Shown piece by piece: positions 28,540 through 38,611 of a stretch of DNA of 64,000 bases. Numbering within the stretch: the first letter of the stretch is position 1; every line of letters starts with the position of its first letter. The DNA comes from Providencia rettgeri. Its GTDB lineage: Bacteria; Pseudomonadota; Gammaproteobacteria; Enterobacterales; Enterobacteriaceae. The notes under the pieces were generated by a model. It had not been told where the DNA came from. It was given only the letters and a program-made list of their open reading frames with translations, and searched no databases. A program made the translations under genes and the position numbers. Where the stretch lies: positions 124,001 through 188,000 of the forward strand of contig NZ_CP096258.1 of the NCBI RefSeq assembly GCF_023205015.1, read 5' to 3'.

Positions 28540-29383
28540 GCTTATCATGTTATTCTTCCTTCTATTCCCTTTATTCCCTTCTTCTCGTATTTCACAATAC
28601 CTACAAAGATGATGCTTTCTTGTTTATCTTTTCTATTCACCTAACTTCCATTTATGTTCGAATTGCTCTGGCTGAGCCGATGTTTCTTTGTTGGTTGTGA
28701 CTATTATTTAAGAACGAATGCATCAGAATATTCTTATGAGTTAAATAGAAGACTATTCAGGGGGAATATGTCTATAGATTAAAAAAATGATCAAGGTTAA
28801 TTTAAGTATTAATAAAATCTACTTAGTCAGTATTTTTATAACACCTCGTAGTTGTTCGTAACATTTTCCTTTTTTGAGCATTCGTGGTGTTAAGTTTAGC
28901 GACAAATTATGTACAAATATTAATTTCAGCATTTTACACTTAATCTATTCTGTTTTTGAGGTATTTCTAGTTGATTGAACTGAATTGAGGGGCAAATATT
29001 AGCTCAGATAGAAAAAACCATGTAACTGCATGAAACTAATGAGAAATAACAATTTGAAATCTATTGGAAAAACAGAGAAATGCATTTTTCGCTAGTTTGA
29101 CAACTTATATGAGTATAATTAATATTATCCACGTACTCCGGTGAGACAGTATTCACCAAATAAAGACTAAGACATTTAAAATTAAGTTTTTACGAAGAAG
29201 CTGATTATTTATTAAATATCTAAAATTAGTAAATTAATTTTATTAATGGATATTTAAAAAATAATGCTCGGGTTATTGATTTTTATTAATAGAATAAAAA
29301 CTTAATCTGAAATATGAAACTTTAAATATATATTAATTTAAAAACCAAATTAAACTTTTCCCACATACTTAGGAATGATGATT
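28540..29383. other. AT-rich leader region of the second fimbrial operon
   Basis: About 840 bases with no supported gene. It contains the predicted fimbrial promoter at 29097-29125 and a long untranslated leader. A 5-bp inverted repeat GGTGA/TCACC lies just after the promoter near 29140-29158. Confidence 0.5.
29097..29125 (+). promoter_or_regulatory. Predicted sigma-70 promoter of fimbrial operon 2
   Basis: A consensus -35 element TTGACA is followed after exactly 17 bases by TAATAT. Transcription from it would give a leader of about 250 bases before the pilin start. Confidence 0.55.
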
Positions 29384-29938
29384 ATGAAATTAAATAAACT
29401 TGCTCTGATTGGCGCATTCACTGTTGCAACTCTTTCTTCTCAAGCTTTTGCTGCTCAAGATGCAACAGTTAACTTCAATGCTCGTTTAGTTGCTGCAACT
29501 TGTGATATCAGTGCTTCTAAAGACTTAATCAGCTTAGGAACACACTCAAACGAGAAACTTGATACTACTAAAGCATTATCAGAAGCAAACTTTAACTTAG
29601 TTTTAAATAACTGTACTAAAGTTTATAACGGTGATGTTGGTAGCGATAACGAAGCTGCAAATGCAACTTCTGTTTCTATCTTAGCAACAGGTGAAGCATT
29701 AACAGGTCATTCAGACATGTTTGCGGATGCTCAAGCATCACAAATCGGTGTTAAGTTAGCAGCTGGTAAAGATAAAACTGCAGTTAAACCTAACACAACA
29801 ACTGAAATTGCAGACTTGAAAGTTACCGGTCAAAGCGACTACATCATCCCAATGGTTGCAGGTCTTTATGCGACAGCAACTGATGCAGTAGCTCAAAACT
29901 TAAACGTGCCAGTAACCTTCAGTGTTGCTTACGACTAA
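29384..29938 (+). CDS. Type 1-like major fimbrial subunit (pilin), operon 2
   Basis: Secreted pilin of 184 residues from the ATG at 29384, chosen because AGGA then stands nine bases upstream. A signal peptide ends QAFAA. The mature part has ATVNFNARLVAATCDI with Cys40 and Cys77 for the usual disulfide and ends LNVPVTFSVAYD, a donor-strand-type C-terminus with a near-terminal aromatic. It is only distantly similar to the pilin of the first operon. Its first position suggests it is the shaft subunit. Confidence 0.92.
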   Translation: MKLNKLALIGAFTVATLSSQAFAAQDATVNFNARLVAATCDISASKDLISLGTHSNEKLDTTKALSEANFNLVLNNCTKVYNGDVGSDNEAANATSVSILATGEALTGHSDMFADAQASQIGVKLAAGKDKTAVKPNTTTEIADLKVTGQSDYIIPMVAGLYATATDAVAQNLNVPVTFSVAYD

Positions 29939-30012
29939 TAACAGTCACCCGTTAGTTTAGCTAGCAATGCAGGCAGTAATTAATTACTGCCTGCGATATA
30001 AGAGAAAAGAAA

Positions 30013-30687
30013 ATGCAAAAATTAAAATCTCTACTTTTTATCTTATTAACATTTTCATTTGTTGCTCAAGCGGGTGTTGGTTTAAGTCAAACTCGTATCA
30101 TTATTGAAGAAGCAACTAATTCAGCCTCTATTACGGCACGTAATGAAGATAATAAAGCGTATTTAGTGGCAAGTTTTATTACACAACAGCTAGATAGTAA
30201 AACACCATCTGAAGGTTTATTTGTTATTACACCTTCAATTTTTAAGTTAGCACCGAATCAACGAAATATTATTAAAATTAAAGCGATCTCACATAAGTTT
30301 CCTAAAGATCGCGAAAGCATGTATTACTTTCACTCTAGAAATGTTCCTGAATCAGACCAAGCAGATGGTATGAAGATTGGATTAGAAAGTGTGATTAAGA
30401 TTTTTTATCGCCCTGCTAATTTGTCAATGAATCAAGACGACGCATTTAAAAATATTAAAATAATTAAAAATACTAATGGCGTTAGATTAATTAATAACTC
30501 TCCTTACTATATTAACTTGGCAGGATTATCCGTTAATAACAAAGCCATTAAGCTAAATAAACAAAATAATGTTATAGCTCCACTTGCTGAAATGAATTAC
30601 ACAACCCAATTTAAAGTGGGTGCAGTGAAATGGGCTGTTATCAACGATCTTGGAGGATACAATGAATATCATGGGACTGTTGAGTAA
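30013..30687 (+). CDS. Periplasmic fimbrial chaperone, operon 2
   Basis: PapD-family chaperone of 224 residues. A signal peptide ends AQAG-V. The first domain reads VGLSQTRIIIEEATNSASITARNEDNKAYLVASFI, the middle KFPKDRESMYYFHSRNVPES, and IGLESVIKIFYRP completes the motif set. It is AT-rich, like the neighbouring pilin genes. Its 3' end overlaps the next gene by 26 bases, so the two are translationally coupled. Confidence 0.94.
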   Translation: MQKLKSLLFILLTFSFVAQAGVGLSQTRIIIEEATNSASITARNEDNKAYLVASFITQQLDSKTPSEGLFVITPSIFKLAPNQRNIIKIKAISHKFPKDRESMYYFHSRNVPESDQADGMKIGLESVIKIFYRPANLSMNQDDAFKNIKIIKNTNGVRLINNSPYYINLAGLSVNNKAIKLNKQNNVIAPLAEMNYTTQFKVGAVKWAVINDLGGYNEYHGTVE

Positions 30688-31225
30688 AATCATATTTGTA
30701 CTGGGAATGGTTTTTTTCTCCAGCCAATTGATAGCTCAAAATGGACAAATACAGTTCAAAACCAAGATCGTTAAAGGCACTTGTGAATTTGATGATAATA
30801 GCGAATTAGATAAATACATCGACTTTAGCCAAAATGGTACATTAATTGCTTCTGATGTTGATAACAGCCCAATTAATAAACCGATACAAAGCGAAAATTT
30901 TTCTTATACGATTGTTTGTAAAAATTTCCCGGCAAATAGTGATAAAACAATTAAAGTAAAGTCAAAGTCAGCAGCATCAACACAGTTTAATAATGGCGTT
31001 TTCTTTGGTTTGACGGACACAACTAAAACGGGCTTTTTACTTGAATCTTGTGATAATAATAATCAGAACTGCCAAGCTGTCAGTGATGGAGGCGTTTCAA
31101 GTTTTCCTTCAACCACGAGTGATTCAGTTGTCGTTAATTATCGCGTTAGCTTAGTAAAACGCGAAAATAATGTTAAACCAGGTGATGCGAGTGCCGCTGT
31201 TACTTTTGAATATTATCAGGATTGA
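30662..31225 (+). CDS. Minor fimbrial subunit, operon 2 (first)
   Basis: Pilin-like protein of 187 residues. A signal peptide ends SQLIAQ; the mature part starts NGQIQFKTKIVKGTCEFDD with a cysteine that can pair with the one in YTIVCKNFP. The C-terminus AAVTFEYYQD fits donor-strand exchange. GGAGG stands before the ATG at 30662, inside the chaperone gene. It is probably an adaptor or tip-proximal subunit. Confidence 0.85.
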   Translation: MNIMGLLSKIIFVLGMVFFSSQLIAQNGQIQFKTKIVKGTCEFDDNSELDKYIDFSQNGTLIASDVDNSPINKPIQSENFSYTIVCKNFPANSDKTIKVKSKSAASTQFNNGVFFGLTDTTKTGFLLESCDNNNQNCQAVSDGGVSSFPSTTSDSVVVNYRVSLVKRENNVKPGDASAAVTFEYYQD

Positions 31226-31230
31226 TAGTC

Positions 31231-31776
31231 ATGAAAAAAACAAAACAGTTATTACTGACTACCCTAATGATGTTTATGTATTATCCTGCAATGGCGTTAG
31301 ATGACTATAAAGTACACTACGAGTTTTCTGTTTTATTTTTAGCTAAAACTTGTGAGATTGACGTTCCTAATGAAATTATATTGGGTAATGCTTCAGGTGT
31401 GACGACAGTTAGTGAAATTAAGAATGATACAGTTTCAAAAAACTTTTCCATTGGCTTAAGAAACTGTACCAGCACGGATCAAACAACAGCCGTCGTATAT
31501 TTAGCATCTGGAAATACCTTAACAGGCAGTAATAATTTCTTTAATGATGACCCCAATGGGGTAATTGGTGTTCAATTATTAGATGGAACACGTGTTATTA
31601 GTGTTAATCAAACTCCTTTAGCCAAACCAGATGCATCATCAATTATTTGGGATAACATAAAAACCAGTAGTGAAACAAAAATGGTTAATGCCAAATTGCG
31701 TTGCGCCAAAACGGATTGTGAGCCAGATGAAGGTGACTTTTCTGCAACTTTAACGATTGGTTATTACGCTGATTAA
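31231..31776 (+). CDS. Minor fimbrial subunit, operon 2 (second)
   Basis: Pilin-like protein of 181 residues. A signal peptide ends YPAMA-L. A cysteine pair is visible in AKTCEIDV and LRNCTSTD, with a second pair in LRCAKTDCEPD. The C-terminus FSATLTIGYYAD is pilin-like. Its LASGNTLTGSNNFF stretch resembles the major pilin of this operon more than the first minor subunit. It starts six bases after the previous stop codon. Confidence 0.85.
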   Translation: MKKTKQLLLTTLMMFMYYPAMALDDYKVHYEFSVLFLAKTCEIDVPNEIILGNASGVTTVSEIKNDTVSKNFSIGLRNCTSTDQTTAVVYLASGNTLTGSNNFFNDDPNGVIGVQLLDGTRVISVNQTPLAKPDASSIIWDNIKTSSETKMVNAKLRCAKTDCEPDEGDFSATLTIGYYAD

Positions 31777-32028
31777 TAATTTTTACAACACACTAATAAA
31801 TAGAATAGAAAAAGTTAGTCATTAGTCTTAATGATAAATAAATTATATAGACAACTATTCATACCATTTTTTTGATGTTTGATTATTTAAATATGCCAAT
31901 TATTTTAATAAAGATGGCAACATAAAATAATATTAATTTTTTCAACTAATAATATTAAGTAACCACATTAATAGATTATATTATGGTTGAAAAATAACCC
32001 ACAACAATAAATAACAAAAGGTGATGCA

Positions 32029-34596
32029 GTGAAAGGGATGAAATTAAACATAATTGCATTAGAGGTTTTTCTTTGCTGCTATGCAATGGCGCCCTCTTTC
32101 TCGCCTGCCGAATCATATTTTGACCCAGGCTTATTAATGCATGGGAGCGGGATTGATGTTTCTCAGCTCGATTTAAATGACTTTGCCAATAGCAATACTC
32201 TAACGCCGGGTAAATACGATGTCATGGTGAATGTTAATTTGATCCCTTCCGGGGAATTTAATATTGCCTTTGATAAACAGCCCGATGGTCAAATTATCCC
32301 TGTATTTACCGTGGGTGAGCTAAAAAAACTGGGGGTGAATACCTCTGCATTACCTAAATTAAGAGATCTTGGCGAAGAGGTTAAGATTGCAAAACTGTCG
32401 GACTATATTGCCGATGCGACTATCACGTTTGATGCTCAAACATTAACCGTGAATTTATCCGTACCACAAATTGCCATGGTGCCTAATTTCGCAGGCTATA
32501 TTCCCCCTGAATTACGTGATGACGGTGTGACTGCGTTAGTTATGGACTATGTCTTTAACTACAGTAATAACCGTCAGTTAGCTCAACATAACCAAAAATC
32601 CAGTACCAATGATTCCCTATTTGCTAACTTAAATGCAGGGATCAACGTGGGGGCATGGCGCCTGAGAACCAGCTACCTGTACAACTACAGTAAAAGCAGT
32701 GGGGACTCAAGCAACAGTGATTCCAACTTCACCAACACGTATGTTTATCGCACCATTAATGCGATTAAATCTACCTTTCGCGCTGGTGAGATTTCAACAG
32801 GGGGCAATATCTTTGACTCCATTCCCATGAAAGGGGCAACGCTGAAATCTAACCCACAACTCGACCCTAGCAGCATGCAAGGGTTTGCTCCTGTGGTTGA
32901 AGGTTTTGCTAACACCAATGCCACCGTCACCGTGCGCCAAAACGGTAGCGTGGTTTACCAAACCTTCGTCGCACCAGGCCGTTTTATTATTCGTGATATC
33001 CCAGCCAGCGGGTTGGCGGGGGACATGGAAGTGACCGTGGAAGAAGAAGATGGCAAACAAACTGTCTTCACCCAAGCCTACTCTTCACTGCCTATGATGG
33101 AGCGCCAAGGTTCGTACAACTACGAGGTTTCTGCAGGACGCTACAATGGCGGAATAACGGTGGACTCTGAGCGTAAAACCTTTGCACTCGGTTCATTTAG
33201 TGTTGGTCTACCTCATAATATCACCACCTATGGTGGGTTACTGGTCTCTAACGGCTATAACTCAGTGGTGGGCGGTATTGGCTTGTCTCTGGGCGTGCTT
33301 GGGGCGCTGTCCACGGACATTACGCATTCCGATGCCAAATTCTCAGGGAAAAACCTAAAAGGGCAGTCTTACCGTATTCGTTATTCGAAAAGCTTGCTCT
33401 CTACGGGAACCTCCTTTGACTTGACGGCGCTGCGTTATACCACCGAGAACTTCTATTCTTTCTCGGATTACAACAACGCGGGTTATGAGTTGAAAGATGG
33501 CTTGGCGCCTTGGACGGGCTCACGTCAACGTTACAGTTTCCAGACATCCATCAGCCAATCCTTTGATTCGTATGGCTCCTTATCACTGAGAGCCTCGAAA
33601 AATACCTATTGGGGAGGGCAGAGCTCTAATACCTCCGTTGGATTGTCCTATAACAACAACTTCCGAGGTGTTTCTTATAGCTTGGCCTACATGGTTGACC
33701 GCGTGAAAAGCTACAACAACAGCTGGCCAGAAAACCGGGTGGTGTCGTTCGATGTGTCGGTACCGTTGAGCCTGTTAACCAACAGTGAAATGGCGCAAAC
33801 CATGAGTGCCCGTTACGGAATAAGCGTAGATAACCACGGTGATACACGCCACCAAGCAGGTTTAACTGGCAGTGCGATGAGTAACCGCTTCAGCTACGGC
33901 TTGTATCAAAACTATGACAGCCGAAACAGCAACTACGGAGGCAGTGTTAACGGGACGTATTCCGGTAATAACGCCACGTTATCTGCGGGTTACAGCTACT
34001 CCGATACGAATCGCGCTATGAATGGAACACTCAGTGGCGGGTTAGTTGCGCATTCTGATGGCGTGACATTAGCCCCGAACGTTGGGGACACCATTGCTAT
34101 CATTACCGCGGATGGCGCAAAAGGTGCCGCATTAACCATGGGCGCACAATTTGACCGCTTTGGTAATGCCGTGATCCCTCAGTTAGCCAGCAACACGGCT
34201 AACCAAATCGCGGTTAACGTTAATACATTACCGGATGATACGACATTTAAAGATACGTCCATGATGGTGTACCCAACAGAAGGTGCGGTGATTAAACGTC
34301 ACTTCAGGACCAAAGTGGGTTATCAAGCGATGATTAACTTGTCGAATACGGGAAAAATGCCTCCGTTTGGCGCAATAGCCACATTAATTGCAGAAGACAG
34401 TGACGATAGCGATATCAACACCGGTATTGTCGGCTCAAATGGGCAGCTATACATGAGTGGATTACCGGATTCAGGGCGTATTCGCATTCAATGGGGAGGC
34501 AAAGCAGGCCAATGTACAGTGAATTATTCGGCATTAGAAAAAATAGCCGTCACTGCGGACTCTCCAGTGAGAACATTAAATACACAGTGCCAATAA
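32029..34596 (+). CDS. Fimbrial outer-membrane usher, operon 2
   Basis: Usher of 855 residues (PapC/FimD family). A signal peptide is followed by the N-terminal domain FDPGLLMHGSGIDVSQLDLNDF. The barrel region has FDSIPMKGATLKSNPQLDPSSMQGFAPVVEG and the C-terminal part ends SGRIRIQWGGKAGQCTVNYS. A GTG start at 32029 follows AGGTGATGCA. The codon use and GC content look higher than in the four preceding genes. A 252-base gap separates it from the second minor subunit, which is long for a position inside an operon. Confidence 0.95.
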   Translation: MKGMKLNIIALEVFLCCYAMAPSFSPAESYFDPGLLMHGSGIDVSQLDLNDFANSNTLTPGKYDVMVNVNLIPSGEFNIAFDKQPDGQIIPVFTVGELKKLGVNTSALPKLRDLGEEVKIAKLSDYIADATITFDAQTLTVNLSVPQIAMVPNFAGYIPPELRDDGVTALVMDYVFNYSNNRQLAQHNQKSSTNDSLFANLNAGINVGAWRLRTSYLYNYSKSSGDSSNSDSNFTNTYVYRTINAIKSTFRAGEISTGGNIFDSIPMKGATLKSNPQLDPSSMQGFAPVVEGFANTNATVTVRQNGSVVYQTFVAPGRFIIRDIPASGLAGDMEVTVEEEDGKQTVFTQAYSSLPMMERQGSYNYEVSAGRYNGGITVDSERKTFALGSFSVGLPHNITTYGGLLVSNGYNSVVGGIGLSLGVLGALSTDITHSDAKFSGKNLKGQSYRIRYSKSLLSTGTSFDLTALRYTTENFYSFSDYNNAGYELKDGLAPWTGSRQRYSFQTSISQSFDSYGSLSLRASKNTYWGGQSSNTSVGLSYNNNFRGVSYSLAYMVDRVKSYNNSWPENRVVSFDVSVPLSLLTNSEMAQTMSARYGISVDNHGDTRHQAGLTGSAMSNRFSYGLYQNYDSRNSNYGGSVNGTYSGNNATLSAGYSYSDTNRAMNGTLSGGLVAHSDGVTLAPNVGDTIAIITADGAKGAALTMGAQFDRFGNAVIPQLASNTANQIAVNVNTLPDDTTFKDTSMMVYPTEGAVIKRHFRTKVGYQAMINLSNTGKMPPFGAIATLIAEDSDDSDINTGIVGSNGQLYMSGLPDSGRIRIQWGGKAGQCTVNYSALEKIAVTADSPVRTLNTQCQ

Positions 34597-34642
34597 TAAG
34601 CATTACGGGATGATTCGGTCCCGTTTAATAAAAGGTATGACT

Positions 34643-35878
34643 ATGAAAAAGACCTCTTCTATCTTCTCTCGCTATCTAAGCATGAGTCTTTCTTATGCAG
34701 TATTGTTAGGTTGTGCATTTACAGCCACCGCTGCTGGAGATAAATTAACTGTCAGAGCAGGTCAAACAGGATATTTAGGTGAGCTATACCCTTCGAATCG
34801 CAGTGCTTATTTAAGTACTCATGCACAGTATTGGTCTATTACATCAGGTCCAATCAGTGATCCCAACGTCAACTATCCGATGTTACCTAAGAGAGATACT
34901 TATCTTAAATTTGCCACTGTCGCTAATAGTGTGATCCAATCTAATTTTCCCAAATATAACGGGGCGCCAGGGATCCGATTGATTAATGAAAATGATAGCA
35001 GCCGGATTATCATTTTATTATTAAATGGGACTGTTTCAACCTCTTATAAAAACTCAAGCTATCGATCCGTTGTCAAAACGGCCACTTTAAAACAATCACA
35101 GCAAATTGCAGGCGATTTGAAGTCCAGCGGGGACTTAGCTTGGGGATTGGAATACAGCCCAACACCGATTAATAATTATTTCCAAGCAGGAGGCACCCCG
35201 ACGGGGTATATTCGTGCAGATATTACGAGTTTTTCGGCTTTTGCTAGTTCTCAATCAGGCGGGCCCACTGCGGTGGTGAAAGGGCGTTATAAGCTCTCCT
35301 CGGGGGAGCAACTGGTATTTGGGCAAGGTTCAATCTACTCCTACATGGGGTTCAGTACTTCAAACACTAAATTACTGTCGGATAGCACGCTGAGTATTGA
35401 AGCGTTGGATTCTTGTGTTGTTACCCCCATTACAAGTAACAATATTATCTTTAATACCCAGTTGGCGGGTAATAAGCAAAATGAGTTATTGGAAACTCGG
35501 CCAGCCAGTATGAGCATTAACTGTGTGACCACTGGAAAATTGTTGATGGTATTATCTGCAAATCAACAGTTACACGGCCAAAGTAGTTCAGGAACAACCT
35601 CGGGTACTAACTTAGCGGGAATGGCGCTGGATAATACTTCGGGGGACTCATCGGATACGACGGAGCGCCCGTATATTGTGACCTCCCAAACGGTACCTTC
35701 TGCAGATATTTGTCGTCGAGGAAACGCGGATGCGATCCAGTACTATGAACGCATTAAATTAGGGGATATCACGACGACGAGTTTGAAGAAGAACCTGTAT
35801 TTTAACTTGTGTCGTAACGGTAATGTCAAAGCCGGTAGCTATCACGGCAGTATTGATGTGTCGTTTTTCCTTGAGTAG
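34643..35878 (+). CDS. Fimbrial tip adhesin candidate, operon 2
   Basis: Product of 411 residues, long for a pilin and placed last, as a two-domain adhesin would be. A signal peptide ends FTATAA. The N-terminal 250 residues match nothing I can name. The C-terminal pilin-like domain begins near ALDSCVVTPITSNNIIFNTQL, has cysteines in INCVTTG and ends KAGSYHGSIDVSFFLE. The ATG at 34643 lies eight bases after AAAAGG. Binding specificity is unknown. Confidence 0.82.
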   Translation: MKKTSSIFSRYLSMSLSYAVLLGCAFTATAAGDKLTVRAGQTGYLGELYPSNRSAYLSTHAQYWSITSGPISDPNVNYPMLPKRDTYLKFATVANSVIQSNFPKYNGAPGIRLINENDSSRIIILLLNGTVSTSYKNSSYRSVVKTATLKQSQQIAGDLKSSGDLAWGLEYSPTPINNYFQAGGTPTGYIRADITSFSAFASSQSGGPTAVVKGRYKLSSGEQLVFGQGSIYSYMGFSTSNTKLLSDSTLSIEALDSCVVTPITSNNIIFNTQLAGNKQNELLETRPASMSINCVTTGKLLMVLSANQQLHGQSSSGTTSGTNLAGMALDNTSGDSSDTTERPYIVTSQTVPSADICRRGNADAIQYYERIKLGDITTTSLKKNLYFNLCRNGNVKAGSYHGSIDVSFFLE

Positions 35879-35894
35879 CGATGGTCATTCTAAG

Positions 35895-35945
35895 CTGCCA
35901 TTGAGTATTGTATCGATGAATGATGCTAATGGCAGTGATTTTCTC
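35895..35945 (+). terminator. Possible terminator after fimbrial operon 2
   Basis: An 8-bp stem CTGCCATT/AATGGCAG with a loop of about 35 bases is followed by TGATTTTCT. The loop is large, so this is only a candidate. Confidence 0.35.
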
Positions 35946-36115
35946 TATATCAAAATCACCTTTCGTGATAGGTACCATTAGTATTTCACAAATTTCCTCT
36001 TAAACTCAGCGAAAAATAGTAATCTGACGTATAATCAACCAATTGAATGCCTTTGTTAACTTTATTATCATAAAAAATAATCACTTATAGGCTGGGTAAG
36101 TTCATTGGAGGGGAT

Positions 36116-36856
36116 ATGTTAGATTTTTTAAAAAACTACGATAATTTAACGATTAGCGAAAAAAAAGTTTTAAAATACCTGACCGATAATATTACGGATA
36201 TCCCCTACTTAAATATTAATGAGCTTGTCGCTAAAACCTTCGTGTCTAAAACAGTGATCATTAACTTATCTCAAAAACTAGGCTTTAGTGGCTTTAAAGA
36301 GCTTAAATTTCAGATTAATAATTATATTTTAACGAAAAATAAAACCGAAAAAACAATTCCCTCATCGTATAAAAAACAGCTCGAAAAAAACATTAATAAA
36401 AGTTTTACATTAATTAATGAGGCTCAAATTAATGATTGCGCTAAAATATTGCATAAATCGAGGAATATTTTTATTGTGGCAAGAGGGACAAGTAAAGCGG
36501 TTGGTTATTATCTTGAACATTTGTTATTTGCATTAGGCTTGCATTGTTTTTTTATTAATGACTACAATTTATCTGATTCCTTCACACGACTCGTTAGCAA
36601 AGATGACACTGTCATTTTTATCTCACTGTCTGGCGGCACTAAAAAAATCATTGAAACAGCCAAAATCGTACAGTTGAAAGGGGCAAATATCATTAGTATG
36701 ACTGCGTTTAATACCAATGAATTAACCAGTTATACAGATAATACGCTGTTTTGTTTTGCTGATGATTTTGATACCAAACGGGATGATACAAAATCCAGAA
36801 TCGGATTTTTTATACTGGTTGATTTACTTATCAATGAATTAGAAAATCTACTTTAA
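36116..36856 (+). CDS. RpiR/MurR-family transcriptional regulator
   Basis: Sugar-phosphate-sensing regulator of 246 residues. An N-terminal HTH_6 domain lies at residues 5-75 (LTISEKKVLKYL, VSKTVIINLSQKLGFSGFKELKFQI). A SIS domain lies at about 100-230 (NIFIVARGTSKAVG, DTVIFISLSGGTKKIIETAKI). RpiR-type regulators bind a phosphorylated sugar through the SIS domain. It stands just upstream of a PTS transporter gene on the same strand, so it is the likely local regulator. GGAGG precedes the ATG. Confidence 0.93.
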   Translation: MLDFLKNYDNLTISEKKVLKYLTDNITDIPYLNINELVAKTFVSKTVIINLSQKLGFSGFKELKFQINNYILTKNKTEKTIPSSYKKQLEKNINKSFTLINEAQINDCAKILHKSRNIFIVARGTSKAVGYYLEHLLFALGLHCFFINDYNLSDSFTRLVSKDDTVIFISLSGGTKKIIETAKIVQLKGANIISMTAFNTNELTSYTDNTLFCFADDFDTKRDDTKSRIGFFILVDLLINELENLL

Positions 36857-37040
36857 CTTACCGTTTTATTATCCCATCTATTTTTTATGGTTAGATTCAT
36901 TCATTAATGCGCTATAAGAAATGACTTGGGTCATAATTTCTGACCTAAGATAATTTTTAAAACCGCGACATCATTTCTTTTATAAAACCCCCAAGCTAGT
37001 ATGCCCTTAATTCTAATAATAGAAGTCATAAGGAAATAGT

Positions 37041-38597
37041 ATGGCCAGAAGAAAGTTTGGTGAATCAATTCAACGCTTTGGGAGAACATTACTCCTTCCG
37101 ATCGGTGTATTAGCACCAATTGGGATGATATTGGGGATCAGTGGTGCGTTAGTGCAAACTTATATGATTGCACGTTTTCCATTTCTCGGTAATGAAACGG
37201 TTAACGCATTACTTGTTAGCATTCGTTCAATTGCAGGTGTCATTTTTGATAATATTCCCTTGCTGTTTGCAATGGGGGTTGCTTATGGTATGAGCCATCG
37301 AGATAAGGGGATTGCTGTCTTCGCGTCAGTTGTCGGTTATTTATCGCTGATCATCACCATGAATATTTGGCTAGTGCTTACCGGTAAACTTGCAGATCCT
37401 GCAATGATGGGTCAAGTGGGACAAATTAAAGTTCTTGGTATACAAACCTTAAACATCAGCGCCGCCGGGGGGATTATTACCGGTTTGATTGCCGCTTGGG
37501 CGACCGATAAGTTTTATAACCTTGAATTACCTACCGCATTTGCTTTCTTTTCAGGTAAAAAATCCGTTTCTATTATCATGATAGGATTGATGATCGGGGT
37601 GGGGGCGTTATTACCGTTTATTTGGGAAGTATTAGTTCAAGGATTAATGAAACTCTCCTCTGTATTTTTAAGTCCAGTGGGGCCATTTTTTACCGCAGGT
37701 GGTGAACGTTTATTTATTCCATTTGGTTTACACCATGTTTGGAACGTTTTATTTAGATTTACTGAAGCAGGTGGTACTTATGTTATTGATGGCCAAACCT
37801 TTGTTGGTGTTGTCCCCGCGCTAACAGAAGTGCTATTTAACCAAGGCCCGGATAGTGAATATTGGGCGATGATGCCAAGTTTGACTCGCTTTATGGCGCA
37901 GCAACAAATGTTGGTCACATTATTCTTATTCCCCGCGATTGCTCTCGCTATTTATAAAACATCGAAGAAAGAAAACCGTGCAGAAGTGAAATCCATGCTT
38001 GTCACGATGGTATTAACTGCCATGCTTGGTAACGTTACGGAGCCACTCGAATTTACCTTCGTATTTATCGCGCCATTACTGTATTTAATTTACGCCATTA
38101 TTGTCGGTATCGGTGCGGTACTGCTTTCTTTGGCGGAAGTTGGTATTGGTTATATTCGTGGAACGGTATTTGATTTCACTATTTTTGGCCTACTGTACGA
38201 AAACACTAACTGGATCTTCTTGGTTATTATCGGTAGCTGTTTAGCCGTCGTCACTTACTTTATTTTTTACTGGGCAATTATTAAGTTTGATATAAAAACT
38301 CCGGGCCGTGAAGAATCGAGTAATCTTAAAAATACCTTAATTAAAGAAAAACGTTATGGAGAAATCGCAGAAATTTTAATCCAAGCGTTAGGTGGAAAAC
38401 AAAATATTCGAAACGTAGATAACTGTATTACCCGTATGCGTATTGATGTCGGAGAAGTGAACCAAATTGATAAAGATTTAATGTTGGAATCAGGATGTAC
38501 CGCATTCTTCTTTCCATCGGCAAACCACGTCCATGTTGTGTATGGGCCAAAGGTTGAATTTGTTCGCAATGCTGTTGATGACGCAATGAAGAAATAA
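37041..38597 (+). CDS. PTS transporter subunit IICB, glucose/maltose (MalX-like) family
   Basis: Membrane permease that imports and phosphorylates a sugar or glycoside using phosphoenolpyruvate via EI, HPr and a separate IIA. The 518-residue product has the IIC domain to about residue 420 with roughly ten membrane segments (LLLPIGVLAPIGMILGISGAL; FIPFGLHHVWNVLF; NVTEPLEFTFVFIAP). A C-terminal IIB domain carries the phospho-acceptor Cys462 in DNCITRMRIDV. No IIA domain is present, so a IIA from elsewhere must serve it. Substrate cannot be read from the sequence. Confidence 0.93.
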   Translation: MARRKFGESIQRFGRTLLLPIGVLAPIGMILGISGALVQTYMIARFPFLGNETVNALLVSIRSIAGVIFDNIPLLFAMGVAYGMSHRDKGIAVFASVVGYLSLIITMNIWLVLTGKLADPAMMGQVGQIKVLGIQTLNISAAGGIITGLIAAWATDKFYNLELPTAFAFFSGKKSVSIIMIGLMIGVGALLPFIWEVLVQGLMKLSSVFLSPVGPFFTAGGERLFIPFGLHHVWNVLFRFTEAGGTYVIDGQTFVGVVPALTEVLFNQGPDSEYWAMMPSLTRFMAQQQMLVTLFLFPAIALAIYKTSKKENRAEVKSMLVTMVLTAMLGNVTEPLEFTFVFIAPLLYLIYAIIVGIGAVLLSLAEVGIGYIRGTVFDFTIFGLLYENTNWIFLVIIGSCLAVVTYFIFYWAIIKFDIKTPGREESSNLKNTLIKEKRYGEIAEILIQALGGKQNIRNVDNCITRMRIDVGEVNQIDKDLMLESGCTAFFFPSANHVHVVYGPKVEFVRNAVDDAMKK

Positions 38598-38611
38598 AGA
38601 AGGGATACGAA

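Noticed and set aside
28500..28700. 66-codon open frame after the cold-shock-domain gene
   Set aside because: It begins at the terminator-like hairpin, has no ribosome site and reads as random hydrophobic and aromatic residues.
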